DNA of 64,000 nt from Pseudanabaena sp. UWO311 (GTDB taxonomy: Bacteria > Cyanobacteriota > Cyanobacteriia > Pseudanabaenales > Pseudanabaenaceae), in NCBI RefSeq assembly GCF_006937785.1, contig NZ_SJEE01000005.1, positions 1-64,000 on the forward strand, read 5' to 3'. Below the pieces are notes generated by a model, which did no database searches, was not told the origin of the DNA, and saw only the letters and a program-made list of their open reading frames with translations. The position numbers and the translations under genes are program-made. Below are positions 16,961-25,686 of this stretch, piece by piece (positions within the stretch are counted from its first letter, which is position 1; each line of letters begins with the position of its first letter).

Positions 16961-19374
16961 ACTGGAGCTGAAGGCGATGTTGCATAGGCTAACAGTTTTA
17001 AGTTCCCGTTACGATCTTTTTCCCAGCCTTGGGCTTCGATTTTGGGAATGGGTTGGATGGCGACTGGACGAGTGGACTGAGTGGTGACTAGATTCGTCTC
17101 AGTTTGAGATGTGGAATTTGATTGCGTCGAGGGTATTTCTGACAATCGCAAATCTCGCCAAATCGCCTGACTGGAAATCACTTGTGTGGCATCAGATGGA
17201 ACGCCACCGCGCCCAGTCACAATAAATTCATTGTCTCGAAAGCGATCGCAAGCCGCCACGATTTGTGGTTTATTGCGATCGGCTAGGTCATTGTCAGCGA
17301 TTAATTTATCAGAGGTGCGACCTGAGACAAGCCCATTAAATTGTGATCCTAAAGATGAAGATGCGGTGATGTCGCTGAGTGGGGTTAGTTGATCAACAAA
17401 CTGAAAACCGATCACCACGCCTCGATCTGCGATAATCACCCGACCACCAAAATTATTGATCGAAGTAGCGGTAATATCGCTGTTTTCTGTAGGAATTGCT
17501 ACCAGAAGGGCTGTATTAATCGTAATATTGCCACCTGTCGCAGTTCCAAAGGCATTAGCGGAAATCGTACTACCATTGCGTAAAAGGATGAGGTTTGAAT
17601 TCAGGTTGATATTGCCGCGACTGCCACTCAACGAATCAACATTTATGCTTCCCTGATCAAGTAGAATTGATGGCGAGTTAATCGTGATGTTACCTACTGA
17701 GCCACTGCCAACATTGCTAGGGTCTGGGACTGTAAGTGAAGTATTAAAGTTGCTTGCACTGATAATCCCCCCATCGCGCACGATCAAGCGATCGCTATTA
17801 ACTTGAATATTACCTCCATTTCCTGCACCAAAAGTGGCATTGGCAAATAAACCACTCCGATTATTGTCATTCTGTCCAGAGATATCGATTAGTTTGGAAT
17901 TGATCGATAAGTTTCCCGCATTACCATTGTCTTGAGTATCAACTAAAATCTGTCCTCCATTCTTCAGTAAAATACTATCTGCTGTAATTCTTACATTTCC
18001 TCCATTACCAGTTCCCACTGATTCGCTGAAAATGGCTGACGGAAAGCGCGAATTACTCCCATCGAGAAAGATGCTTTTTGCGGTGATATCAATCGTACCC
18101 GCATTGCCAATCCCAACCGTACTAGCCGCCAAAACCGAACCGCCAGTCATTCGTAGATTATCTGTGGTAATTTTTAAGTTACCGCCATTACCCGTATCAT
18201 ATGCAAGTACGCCAATAAATATAGGAAAGAATGGATTGTTAATATTTTGCTTATTAATAATCAAGTCGATGTTTTTCGCGGTGATGTCGATGCTACCTGC
18301 ATTGCCACTACTAGTGGACGCAGATGACAGCACTACATTTTCATTAATTAGTAGCTTGTCGGTGGTAATAATAATATTTCCACCCTTTCCTGAAGAATTT
18401 GAATCCGTACCTATACTGCTTGTTAGCGTATTAGAGTCTCTGTTTATTGCGAAGAGTTCTGTAGCGCGAACAAATACATCACCGCCATTGCCATTGCCAA
18501 AAGTAGAAGATTGCAGTTCCGAACCGCCTTCAAGGGTTACTTGTCTTCCCTGTACCTGAATATTGCCCCCACCGTTAAGCCCACTTGTATTCGCTACGGA
18601 TTCTTGATCTAGTCGGATATTGCCAAGACTAGGCGCATTATCATAATTTAAACTCAAGCCATTACCCGTTTGCGCGATCGCCACATATCCATTACCAGCA
18701 ATGCTACCGAGTTCGATGCGTCCACTTTCGGCGTATAAGTATGCTCCTTGCAGCGTTATATCCCCTCCAACCAGCGCCAAAGTCTTACCAGTCAGTACGC
18801 TTAATGGGCTACCTTGTGCTGCGATCGCGCCATTAGTTAGCCCATTAAACTGTAAGCCAACTGGAGCACTGACTAGCAATAGAGGTGAAGTGGTTTGTGT
18901 ATTGGCATTGGCTCTAAATTCACTTCCATCTAGAAATTGCACACTATTTGCTGTAGTCGCCAAGAACGATCCGCCTATGATCAAACTAGCATTTTGTCCA
19001 AAAATAATCCCATTGGGATTAATCAAAAACAAGTTGGCAGTGTCATTGGCTCTAATTAAGCCATCAATACTAGAGATTGAATTCCCCGTTACACGAACTA
19101 GGATATTTTGGATGGCAGGAAGATTATCGAAAAAAGCTTCAGAGCCTGTAAGTAAAGAGAACTGACTAAAGCTATGAAATAAGTTGGTGTTTGCTGTAGT
19201 CCCTCCTGTAATTGTGAACAATGGATTGGTGTCAACAACAACTGAAGGGCTGGGTAATGTGGCATCTGGGGTGATTTGGGCAAAAGTATGCTGGGGAATA
19301 CATAAGGCAGACATATTCGCCAACATAAAAGCTGCGATCGCATTTCTAAGACTATTCTGCCGTAAAATCTTCAT
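16918..19374 (-). CDS. TpsA exoprotein 1 (filamentous-haemagglutinin N-terminal domain)
   Basis: 818 residues. After a signal peptide comes the TPS secretion domain (about 33-160) with FTITGGTTANTNLFHSFSQF and the diagnostic NPNGIIFGQNA. The body is a beta-helix of irregular 20-40-residue repeats rich in G-N-A-G and G-N-G-G (for example SGNAGSIDITAKNIDL), as expected of a secreted adhesin or haemagglutinin-like fibre. The C-terminus contains AQGWEKDRNGNLKLLA, a motif frequent in cyanobacterial family members. It lies 25 bp downstream of a paralogue and overlaps the CHAT gene. Export would use the TpsB encoded at 22.2 kb. Confidence 0.93.
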   Translation of the reverse strand: MKILRQNSLRNAIAAFMLANMSALCIPQHTFAQITPDATLPSPSVVVDTNPLFTITGGTTANTNLFHSFSQFSLLTGSEAFFDNLPAIQNILVRVTGNSISSIDGLIRANDTANLFLINPNGIIFGQNASLIIGGSFLATTANSVQFLDGSEFRANANTQTTSPLLLVSAPVGLQFNGLTNGAIAAQGSPLSVLTGKTLALVGGDITLQGAYLYAESGRIELGSIAGNGYVAIAQTGNGLSLNYDNAPSLGNIRLDQESVANTSGLNGGGNIQVQGRQVTLEGGSELQSSTFGNGNGGDVFVRATELFAINRDSNTLTSSIGTDSNSSGKGGNIIITTDKLLINENVVLSSASTSSGNAGSIDITAKNIDLIINKQNINNPFFPIFIGVLAYDTGNGGNLKITTDNLRMTGGSVLAASTVGIGNAGTIDITAKSIFLDGSNSRFPSAIFSESVGTGNGGNVRITADSILLKNGGQILVDTQDNGNAGNLSINSKLIDISGQNDNNRSGLFANATFGAGNGGNIQVNSDRLIVRDGGIISASNFNTSLTVPDPSNVGSGSVGNITINSPSILLDQGSINVDSLSGSRGNINLNSNLILLRNGSTISANAFGTATGGNITINTALLVAIPTENSDITATSINNFGGRVIIADRGVVIGFQFVDQLTPLSDITASSSLGSQFNGLVSGRTSDKLIADNDLADRNKPQIVAACDRFRDNEFIVTGRGGVPSDATQVISSQAIWRDLRLSEIPSTQSNSTSQTETNLVTTQSTRPVAIQPIPKIEAQGWEKDRNGNLKLLAYATSPSAPVWRLPVICSANSPK

Positions 19375-19399
19375 GCTATCTTCAGCCGTAACTAACCAA

Positions 19400-21967
19400 T
19401 TAATTTATCACATTACTTACTGGGCAAATGACTGGGAGTCGCCACACTGGAGCTGAAGGCGATGTTGCAGAAGCTAATAGTTTTAGGTTCCCATTGCCAT
19501 CTTTTTCCCAACCTTGGGCTTCGATTTGGGGAATGGGTTGGATGGCGACTGGACGAGTGGACTGAGTGGTGACTAGATTAGTCTCAGTTTGAGATGTGGG
19601 ATTTGATTGCGTCGAGGGTACTTCCGACAAGCGTAAATCTTTCCAAACTGCTTGGCTGGAGATTGTTTGGGTTGCATCTGTGGGAGCACCGCCACGTCCA
19701 GTAGAGATTAGCTCATTGCCACGAAAGCGATCGCAAGCCGCCACAATTTGTTTGTTGGTATCGGTTAAGTTATCAGGAAGTTTGACTAAACCTCGGCTGA
19801 GATCGTTGTCGGGCGATCGAATTTCCACAAGTCCATTAAATTGTGTACCTAAAGCCGAGGTTGCAGTAATGTCACTGAAGGGAGTTAAGCGATTCAACAA
19901 TTGAAAACCAATTACGCCTTTAGCCGTGATAATCACTTGTCCACCGAAGCTATTCAAAGAGTTAGCAGTGATATCGCTATTTTCTAAGGGAACCGCCACC
20001 AAAAAGTCGGTGTTAATCCTAATGTTTCCACCTGTCGCATTACCTAATGCATTGGTGGAGATGCTGCTAGCATTCCGCAAAACGGTCAGTGTTGAGTTTA
20101 AGTTAATGTTGCCGCGAGAGCCACTCAACGAATCAATATTTATCCGTCCACCATTCAGCAGTATGGATGGCGAATTAATGGTAATGTTCCCCACCGAACC
20201 ACTACCAGGGAAGGTTGTACTATTGCTACGAAAGTTACTTGCACTAATAATGCCACCATCACGTACAGTCACTCGATCGCTATTAACGACAATATCGCCT
20301 CCATTTCCTGTATCAAAAATTGCATTAGCAAATAAACCACTGCGCCCGTTCTCAACTTGTCCAGCAATATCAACTGATTTCGCGGTTACCACTAGGTTAC
20401 CCGCATTGCCACTACTTCTAGTAGAAACAGAAATCTGTGCGCCATTGTTAATCGACAGATTGTCTGATTTGATTGTTAGTAATCCTCCATTGCCCGTTGA
20501 GCCGAAATCAGCTGCGGAGGTAATACTTGTTGGGGAGTCATTTGTACCGAACAGGATGATATTTTTCGCGGTAACCGTTAGATCACCAGCACTACCACTT
20601 CCAAAAGTACTAGTTGTGAGACTCGCCCCATTCAAGATTTGCAGGTTGTCCGTAGTAACAGTTATTTTCCCGCTATTACCTGTCACTGGTATATCTAGAA
20701 CTTGCGAAAATATTCCACTTCCATAAAAATCTGAATTAGACCTACCCTTTAATAAAATTTCACTAGCATTAACTGTGATCTCGCCCGCATTTCCAGAACC
20801 ATATGTACTAGCAGAAATTTGAGCTCCTTCTGTTAATTCTAATCTGTTTGTGGCGATCGTGATGTTACTGCCTTTTCCTGAAGAAACTGATGAAGTATCT
20901 GTAAATATGCCACTAGGAAATGGAGTGTTGGATTCTCCCCTTGCTGAGAGAAATTCAGTAGCTCGGACAAATATCTCTCCTCCATTGCCATTTAACAAGG
21001 ATGAAGATCGCAGAACTGAGCCATCACTCAGACTTACTTGTTTGCCTTGCACCTGAATACTACCTCCACCGTTATCCCCACTAGTATCTGCTGAGGCAGC
21101 TTGCTCTAGTCGAATATTGCCAAGATTAGGAACCTGATCGTAATTTAAGATCAAATTATTAGCTGTTTGCGCGATCGCCACAAATCCATTACCCGCAACG
21201 CTACCAAGTTCGATACGTCCACTATCTGCGGTCAAGTTCGCCCCTTGCAAAGTTACATCACCACCGACCAGCGCTAAAGTCCGACTACCAATTACACCAC
21301 CGCCCACATTTAAAGATGGATTGTTAGGACTAAAAATCTCAAAAGGGATGAACTCTAAGCCGTTCCCATTACCCTGTGCAACTATTGCACCATTAGTTGT
21401 ACCGTTGAACTGCAATCCAACTGGAGTACTCACTAACAATAGCGGTGAGGTTGTTTGCGTATTTGCATTGGCTCTAAATTCACTCCCATCTAGAAATCTA
21501 ACGCTATTAGCTGTAGTCGCTAAAAATGAGCCTCCTATTAGCAACCTCGCATTTTGCCCAAAAACAATTCCACTAGGATTAATCAAAAACAAGTTGGCAT
21601 TGCCAATGGCACTAATTACTCCATCAATGCTAGAGATATTACCGCCAGTTACCCGAACTAGAATATTTTGGATAGCGGGGGAATTAGCGAAATCTGCTCT
21701 CTCACCATTAATTAAGGAAAACTGGCTAAAACTATGAAACAAATTAGTATTTGCTGTTGTCCCTCCCGTAATTGTGAAAGTTGGTCCTCCACCAACAATA
21801 GAATTAGTTGGTAACGTAGTGTCGGGCGTAATTTGTGCAAATGCAAGTTCAGGGATGCATATTACAGAAAAATTTGCCAAGGCAAAGCGCAAGATCGCTA
21901 TATTCTCAAGAAAGTTTTGTCGCAGAATCATCATATTAATAAAACCTTTATTACGTAACACAAGCAA
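19400..21967 (-). CDS. TpsA exoprotein 2 (tandem paralogue)
   Basis: 855 residues with the same architecture as its neighbour: signal peptide, TPS domain with GGTTANTNLFHSFSQFSL and NPSGIVFGQNA, a beta-helix body, and the AQGWEKDGNGNLKLLA C-terminus. The last 90 or so residues of the two proteins are almost identical, whereas the repeat bodies differ, so the pair arose by tandem duplication with later exchange at the ends. A Met at residue 13 (MILRQNFLENIAILRF) matches the start of the paralogue and is probably the true start (about 21931). It is divergent from the TpsB gene with about 200 bp between. Confidence 0.93.
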   Translation of the reverse strand: MLVLRNKGFINMMILRQNFLENIAILRFALANFSVICIPELAFAQITPDTTLPTNSIVGGGPTFTITGGTTANTNLFHSFSQFSLINGERADFANSPAIQNILVRVTGGNISSIDGVISAIGNANLFLINPSGIVFGQNARLLIGGSFLATTANSVRFLDGSEFRANANTQTTSPLLLVSTPVGLQFNGTTNGAIVAQGNGNGLEFIPFEIFSPNNPSLNVGGGVIGSRTLALVGGDVTLQGANLTADSGRIELGSVAGNGFVAIAQTANNLILNYDQVPNLGNIRLEQAASADTSGDNGGGSIQVQGKQVSLSDGSVLRSSSLLNGNGGEIFVRATEFLSARGESNTPFPSGIFTDTSSVSSGKGSNITIATNRLELTEGAQISASTYGSGNAGEITVNASEILLKGRSNSDFYGSGIFSQVLDIPVTGNSGKITVTTDNLQILNGASLTTSTFGSGSAGDLTVTAKNIILFGTNDSPTSITSAADFGSTGNGGLLTIKSDNLSINNGAQISVSTRSSGNAGNLVVTAKSVDIAGQVENGRSGLFANAIFDTGNGGDIVVNSDRVTVRDGGIISASNFRSNSTTFPGSGSVGNITINSPSILLNGGRINIDSLSGSRGNINLNSTLTVLRNASSISTNALGNATGGNIRINTDFLVAVPLENSDITANSLNSFGGQVIITAKGVIGFQLLNRLTPFSDITATSALGTQFNGLVEIRSPDNDLSRGLVKLPDNLTDTNKQIVAACDRFRGNELISTGRGGAPTDATQTISSQAVWKDLRLSEVPSTQSNPTSQTETNLVTTQSTRPVAIQPIPQIEAQGWEKDGNGNLKLLASATSPSAPVWRLPVICPVSNVIN

Positions 21968-22166
21968 TTTATTATTCTGGTACTTCTATATCAATTTAAA
22001 TTTAATTTACTGCAACGAATTAAACCATTAGCTTTTAATATTATTGCTATATGTTTTATAGCGGCTATAGTTTGTTTTGAAGAAACATCCCCTAAGGATC
22101 GCTGTATTGCTGGAAAATTAGTTTTGTAATCACTGGCAAAACTTATATGTGAGGAGATATATCTAG

Positions 22167-23864
22167 ATGCAGTTACTGTGGAGACACATTTTTTTTTGCG
22201 GTCTGATCGCTATATTTGGTTGTTTGTTAGAAGATGATTCTATTCTAGCTCAATCTACTATACCGTCAAATCTAGTTCCATCTGTGCCCTTCAGACCAGA
22301 AGAATCTCCACGACTACTTCCTCCTGTTGAACAACTATTAACACCAAGAAATCCTCAAATTGAACCAAATCGAGAAATACCCGACTCAACCACTACTTTT
22401 GTTGTGCAGGAGTTTCGGGTAATTGGTAGTACTGTTTTCTCGGCAGAGGAATTAGCTGCTGCTGTCAAATCTTTTACTAATCGTCCCATTAGTTTTGCGG
22501 AATTATTGCAAGCAAGGGCGGCGATCGCTGATTTATATATTCGTAGCGGATATATCACATCAGGTGCTTTTATCCCTCCACAAGAGACGAATAATGGCAG
22601 TATCACAATTCAAGTCGTTGAAGGTAAGCTCGAAGAAATTCAGATCACAGGGACAAATCGCGTTAACCCTAACTATATTCGCTCTCGCCTAGAGATAGCG
22701 ACGGGCGCTCCTCTAAACCGCGATCGCTTGCTCAATGCTTTGCAATTATTGCAGCTCGATCCTTTATTCACGTTTGTTTCTTCAGAACTCAAAACTGGCT
22801 CACAACTAGGAACAAGTATCTTAGCGGTTAAGGTTGATGAGGCAAATTCCTTTAATGTCAGAGCAAGCATTGATAATTATGCGTCTCCCAGTGTTGGGCA
22901 GTTATCGCGACAAGTTGAAATAAGCGATCGCAATTTACTGGGCTTAGGCGATCGCATTATCGCCACCTATGGCAATACCGATGGTCGAAATCAGTATAAT
23001 CTCGGCTATACATTGCCAGTTAATGCCTATAACGGGACTTTGAGCTTTCTTTTTAGCAATACCAACAGCAATGTGGTCGAATCCGAATTCAAAATTCTGG
23101 ATATTTATTCCAACTCTACAAATTACGAATTAACTTTTCGCCAACCACTCATCCAAACTCCTGCCCAAGAATTTGCGCTCGGTTTGACCGCATCTCATAG
23201 CGACAGCTTTACAACCTTGCTCAAGTTGCCAATTCCCCTCTCCGCAGGTTCAGACGATTTCGGTAAAACTAAGCTCTCAGCTTTACGTTTTTTTCAAGAC
23301 TATACACAACGTAGTAACGAGGATGTGATTGCCTTGCGATCGCAGATTAGTCTGGGGCTAGGTGGTTTTCTAAATTCTACGGTTAATCTCAAATCACCAG
23401 ATAGCAGTTTTGTCGCTTGGCGTGGGCAATTGCAATACATTCGAGCTTTAGCCGAAGACACCTTGCTAATTGTGAGTGGCGGACTCCAGTTTGCCGATCG
23501 CCCTTTGCCAGCCGCAGAAAAATTTAGTCTAGGAGGTTCCCAAACTGGTCGAGGTTATCGACAAGATGTTCTAGTTGGTGATAGTGGAATGAATGTTTCC
23601 TTAGAAGCAAGATTTCCGATTGCGCGTGTTCCAGAATTGCAAGGACTGTTGCAACTTGTCCCTTTTATTGATTTAGGAAGTGTATGGAATAATGATGGTT
23701 CTGCTTCTACTAGCAACTGGATACTAGGAACAGGATTAGGGCTGCGTTGGCAGATGGGCGATCGGCTTACAGCTAAATTAGATTACGGATTACCCCTGAT
23801 TTCCATAAGGAATAATCGTCAAGACAATAACATCTATTTTTCACTGTCATATAAACTATTTTAA
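22167..23864 (+). CDS. TpsB transporter (ShlB/FhaC/HecB family)
   Basis: 565 residues. A signal peptide is followed by two POTRA modules at about 72-215 (FVVQEFRVIGSTVFSAEEL; GKLEEIQITGTNRVNPNYI) and a 16-stranded barrel. Barrel landmarks are SDRNLLGLGD, the loop-6 motif GRGY (SLGGSQTGRGYRQDVLVG) and the C-terminal LGLRWQMGDRLTAKLDYG. These proteins fold in the outer membrane and secrete their TpsA partner. Here the partners are the two exoproteins encoded divergently next to it. An SD-like GAGGAG lies about 12 bp upstream of the ATG. Confidence 0.95.
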   Translation: MQLLWRHIFFCGLIAIFGCLLEDDSILAQSTIPSNLVPSVPFRPEESPRLLPPVEQLLTPRNPQIEPNREIPDSTTTFVVQEFRVIGSTVFSAEELAAAVKSFTNRPISFAELLQARAAIADLYIRSGYITSGAFIPPQETNNGSITIQVVEGKLEEIQITGTNRVNPNYIRSRLEIATGAPLNRDRLLNALQLLQLDPLFTFVSSELKTGSQLGTSILAVKVDEANSFNVRASIDNYASPSVGQLSRQVEISDRNLLGLGDRIIATYGNTDGRNQYNLGYTLPVNAYNGTLSFLFSNTNSNVVESEFKILDIYSNSTNYELTFRQPLIQTPAQEFALGLTASHSDSFTTLLKLPIPLSAGSDDFGKTKLSALRFFQDYTQRSNEDVIALRSQISLGLGGFLNSTVNLKSPDSSFVAWRGQLQYIRALAEDTLLIVSGGLQFADRPLPAAEKFSLGGSQTGRGYRQDVLVGDSGMNVSLEARFPIARVPELQGLLQLVPFIDLGSVWNNDGSASTSNWILGTGLGLRWQMGDRLTAKLDYGLPLISIRNNRQDNNIYFSLSYKLF

Positions 23865-23915
23865 TTTCAGTTTAGAAAGGTTTCTTACAGCAATTACCGA
23901 TCATACGAACCGTAA

Positions 23916-23990
23916 AGAAAAAGGTTAAAAGTTTTGCTTTGCAAAACTTTCAACCTTTTTCTTGTTTTGAATTTGAGCGCAAAGCACTGT
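23916..23990 (-). repeat. Dispersed repeat family C, copy 1 (inverted)
   Basis: A 22-bp-arm palindrome (23916-23962, one G-U type mismatch, loop TTT) is followed by TTTTGAATTTGAGCGCAAAG and CACTGTA. Reverse-complemented, this leader (ACAGTGCTTTGCGCTCAAAT) matches those at 51132 and 56168. The unit lies just after the TpsB stop and may also act as its 3' hairpin. Confidence 0.7.
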
Positions 23991-24107
23991 AAATAGCTAA
24001 GCTTAGAAATACTGAAGATACAGCAGTTAAGATTCCCGACTTTTTATTTGCAATCATAGATTAGTTCCGCTAGTCACAAAAAGCAGGGGATTTGAGGGAA
24101 AATTATC

Positions 24108-24335
24108 CTACGAGAACCAGTCATCAATAACCAACCACCATCCACACAAAATATCGTCTTTGCGACAGGTTCTACCAGCAATCGTTTGTGTAGAAGTTTC
24201 GGACATTTGAGCGGGCTGTAATTCTAAATTAGCAGAAATATTTTTAGGCTGGGAAACTGCAAAAGCAACAGTACTAAAGGTAATTAGAGTAGATGCAGCG
24301 ATCGCAGAAGCCGAAAAAGCAGAAGAAAATTTCAT
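24108..24335 (-). CDS. Small secreted peptide 1, C-x6-C-G-W-W family
   Basis: 75 residues. A clear signal peptide (MKFSSAFSASAIAASTLITF, cleavage after AFA) leaves a mature peptide of about 49 residues ending GRTCRKDDILCGWWLVIDDW plus FS. I do not recognise a family. The neighbour at 24538 has the same signal peptide, a similar middle part and the same C-x6-C-G-W-W ending, so selection acts on this motif. Two Cys could form a disulfide loop after export. The upstream 60-70 bp also resemble those of the paralogue. Real gene: likely; function: unknown. Confidence 0.72.
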   Translation of the reverse strand: MKFSSAFSASAIAASTLITFSTVAFAVSQPKNISANLELQPAQMSETSTQTIAGRTCRKDDILCGWWLVIDDWFS

Positions 24336-24537
24336 AATTAAATTCTATAATTTTACGATTTAATTTCAATAAACCTAGTTTGGAATCAAATTAAAAATGA
24401 TTTTGAGTCTTCCCCACTAGCTGGATCACAAAATGGCTGGAGAAATCAATCCTAATCCCTAATTTTTTGATATCTTTGCAAACAATTAGGATGTAGAAAC
24501 TAATTGTCTGGGATAATTAGATGGGGGGATGTATAGC

Positions 24538-24810
24538 CTACCACCATCCACAGATAGGGTCACGAGGAGGGCATCTTCTGCCACTCGTTTCGTCCGACTC
24601 TTCATCTTCCTCTTCACCTTGACCTACTTCAATTTCACCAGCAAGCTTTTGAGTAGAAAGATTAGATATTTGAAGAGGCTGTAACAGCGAATTTGCAGAG
24701 CTATTTTGAGGCTGAGAGATTGCAAATGCCGCTGTACTGAAAGTGATAAGAGTAGATGCAGAGATCGCGGAAATACAAAATACAGAAGAAATTTTCATAA
24801 TGAACCCCAA
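24538..24810 (-). CDS. Small secreted peptide 2, C-x6-C-G-W-W family
   Basis: 90 residues from the first Met; the Met at residue 5 (MKISSVFCISAISASTLITF, start 24798) matches the start of the paralogue and is preferred on homology. The signal peptide ends at AFA. The mature part carries a strongly acidic insert (GQGEEEDEESDETSG) absent from the first peptide, then GRRCPPRDPICGWW at the very C-terminus. Tandem duplication with divergent middles and a conserved end suggests that the C-terminal motif is the functional part. No known family is recognised. Confidence 0.72.
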   Translation of the reverse strand: MGFIMKISSVFCISAISASTLITFSTAAFAISQPQNSSANSLLQPLQISNLSTQKLAGEIEVGQGEEEDEESDETSGRRCPPRDPICGWW

Positions 24811-25243
24811 GACTTTTATGATTTGATAGCAAGAAACCTAATTTAGAATCAATTTAGTAATTATTTTGATTCTCCCCCCGTCCCGACACATATCTAGAAA
24901 ACCCCACTTCAATCTCTATTTCTCTAATAAATATAGAAAGTAGTAGAACTCAGAAACTTATTGTATAAATTGACTAGAGAATTACTATATTCTGTTCAAA
25001 TAGTTAATGTCTATACTAAAAAGTTATAAGAAAGTTATTAATAATCGCCAAATCAGAATATTAAAATAAAATAGCCCGAAATGCTTCTAAACAATCAGAA
25101 CTATACTAATTTTAATTGTCTAAATCTACTTTTTTGTCGTCAAGAATAGCTCATGGGAAATCCTAATCTTACACAGCTTAAAATAAAGATTATTGATTTT
25201 TACTGGAAAATTACAAGATTTTTTCTGTTGGCAATAAAGCTTC
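24811..25243. other. AT-rich intergenic region with a direct-repeat element
   Basis: About 430 bp without a supported gene. The first 70 bp align with the region upstream of the other small peptide gene (shared GATTT, AAACCTA and GATTCTCCCC-like blocks). Two 11-bp units lie at 25018-25039. No palindrome is obvious. Confidence 0.5.
25018..25039. promoter_or_regulatory. Two 11-bp direct repeats (candidate operator)
   Basis: AAAAAGTTATA and AGAAAGTTATT follow one another without a gap about 210 bp upstream of small peptide 2. The same units occur three times at 27480-27512 in front of the metalloprotease gene. Direct repeats with an 11-bp period are typical sites for OmpR/PhoB-type regulators; the assignment is inference. 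Confidence 0.4.
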
Positions 25244-25543
25244 TCATCTATGCATTGCTTCGCAATTATTTAGTATTTTTTCAGCATGAGCAATCAAACA
25301 TTTTGAGTCATTAATCAATCCCTGAGGAGAGTATGTGGCTTTACGGTTACTCATTAGTTTTTTAGCTTCAGCTATCAAGTACTTTGATTCATACATTAAT
25401 GCTTGATGCGATGGTGATTGTATAATCGGCTGATAACTTTCATGCTGTGAATGAGGTAATCCCTCGCTAATAGAGCGATCCATAACCTGTTTAGAAATAT
25501 CAATATTTGTGTTTGGGCTAGCTTCTGCTTTGTCGTAATTCAT
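25244..25543 (-). CDS. Unidentified 99-residue protein with an internal duplication
   Basis: Not recognised. There is no signal peptide. The second half contains two similar segments of about 21 residues, HQALMYESKYLIAEAKKLMS and PQGLINDSKCLIAHAEKILN, each a probable amphipathic helix, so the protein looks like a small helical repeat. The N-terminal 45 residues are polar and low in hydrophobics. It lies on the same strand as the small peptides and the metalloprotease, but with gaps of more than 100 bp on both sides, so an operon is not evident. Confidence 0.55.
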   Translation of the reverse strand: MNYDKAEASPNTNIDISKQVMDRSISEGLPHSQHESYQPIIQSPSHQALMYESKYLIAEAKKLMSNRKATYSPQGLINDSKCLIAHAEKILNNCEAMHR

Positions 25544-25686
25544 TATATTTATCTAATTTTTTAAGTAGTGTTACAGTTTTAGGACTTACGCAGTAGCCCT
25601 GCAATAAATTGCAGGCTGAAAGCTTAAACCCGTTGAAACGTGTTGATTAGAGGGATTCTTTTAGTCTGCTAAAGTTAAGAACCAAT

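Noticed and set aside
17186-21737. Long open frames opposite the two TpsA genes (for example 18032-18559, 19926-20726, 21321-21737)
   Set aside because: They lie antisense to repetitive Asn/Gly-rich coding sequence, which creates stop-free Pro/Val/Leu-rich shadows; none has a start signal or family.
25570-25640. TAGGACTTACGCAGT sequence as an insertion-sequence end
   Set aside because: A similar string is common near mobile elements in cyanobacteria, but no partner end or transposase is nearby.
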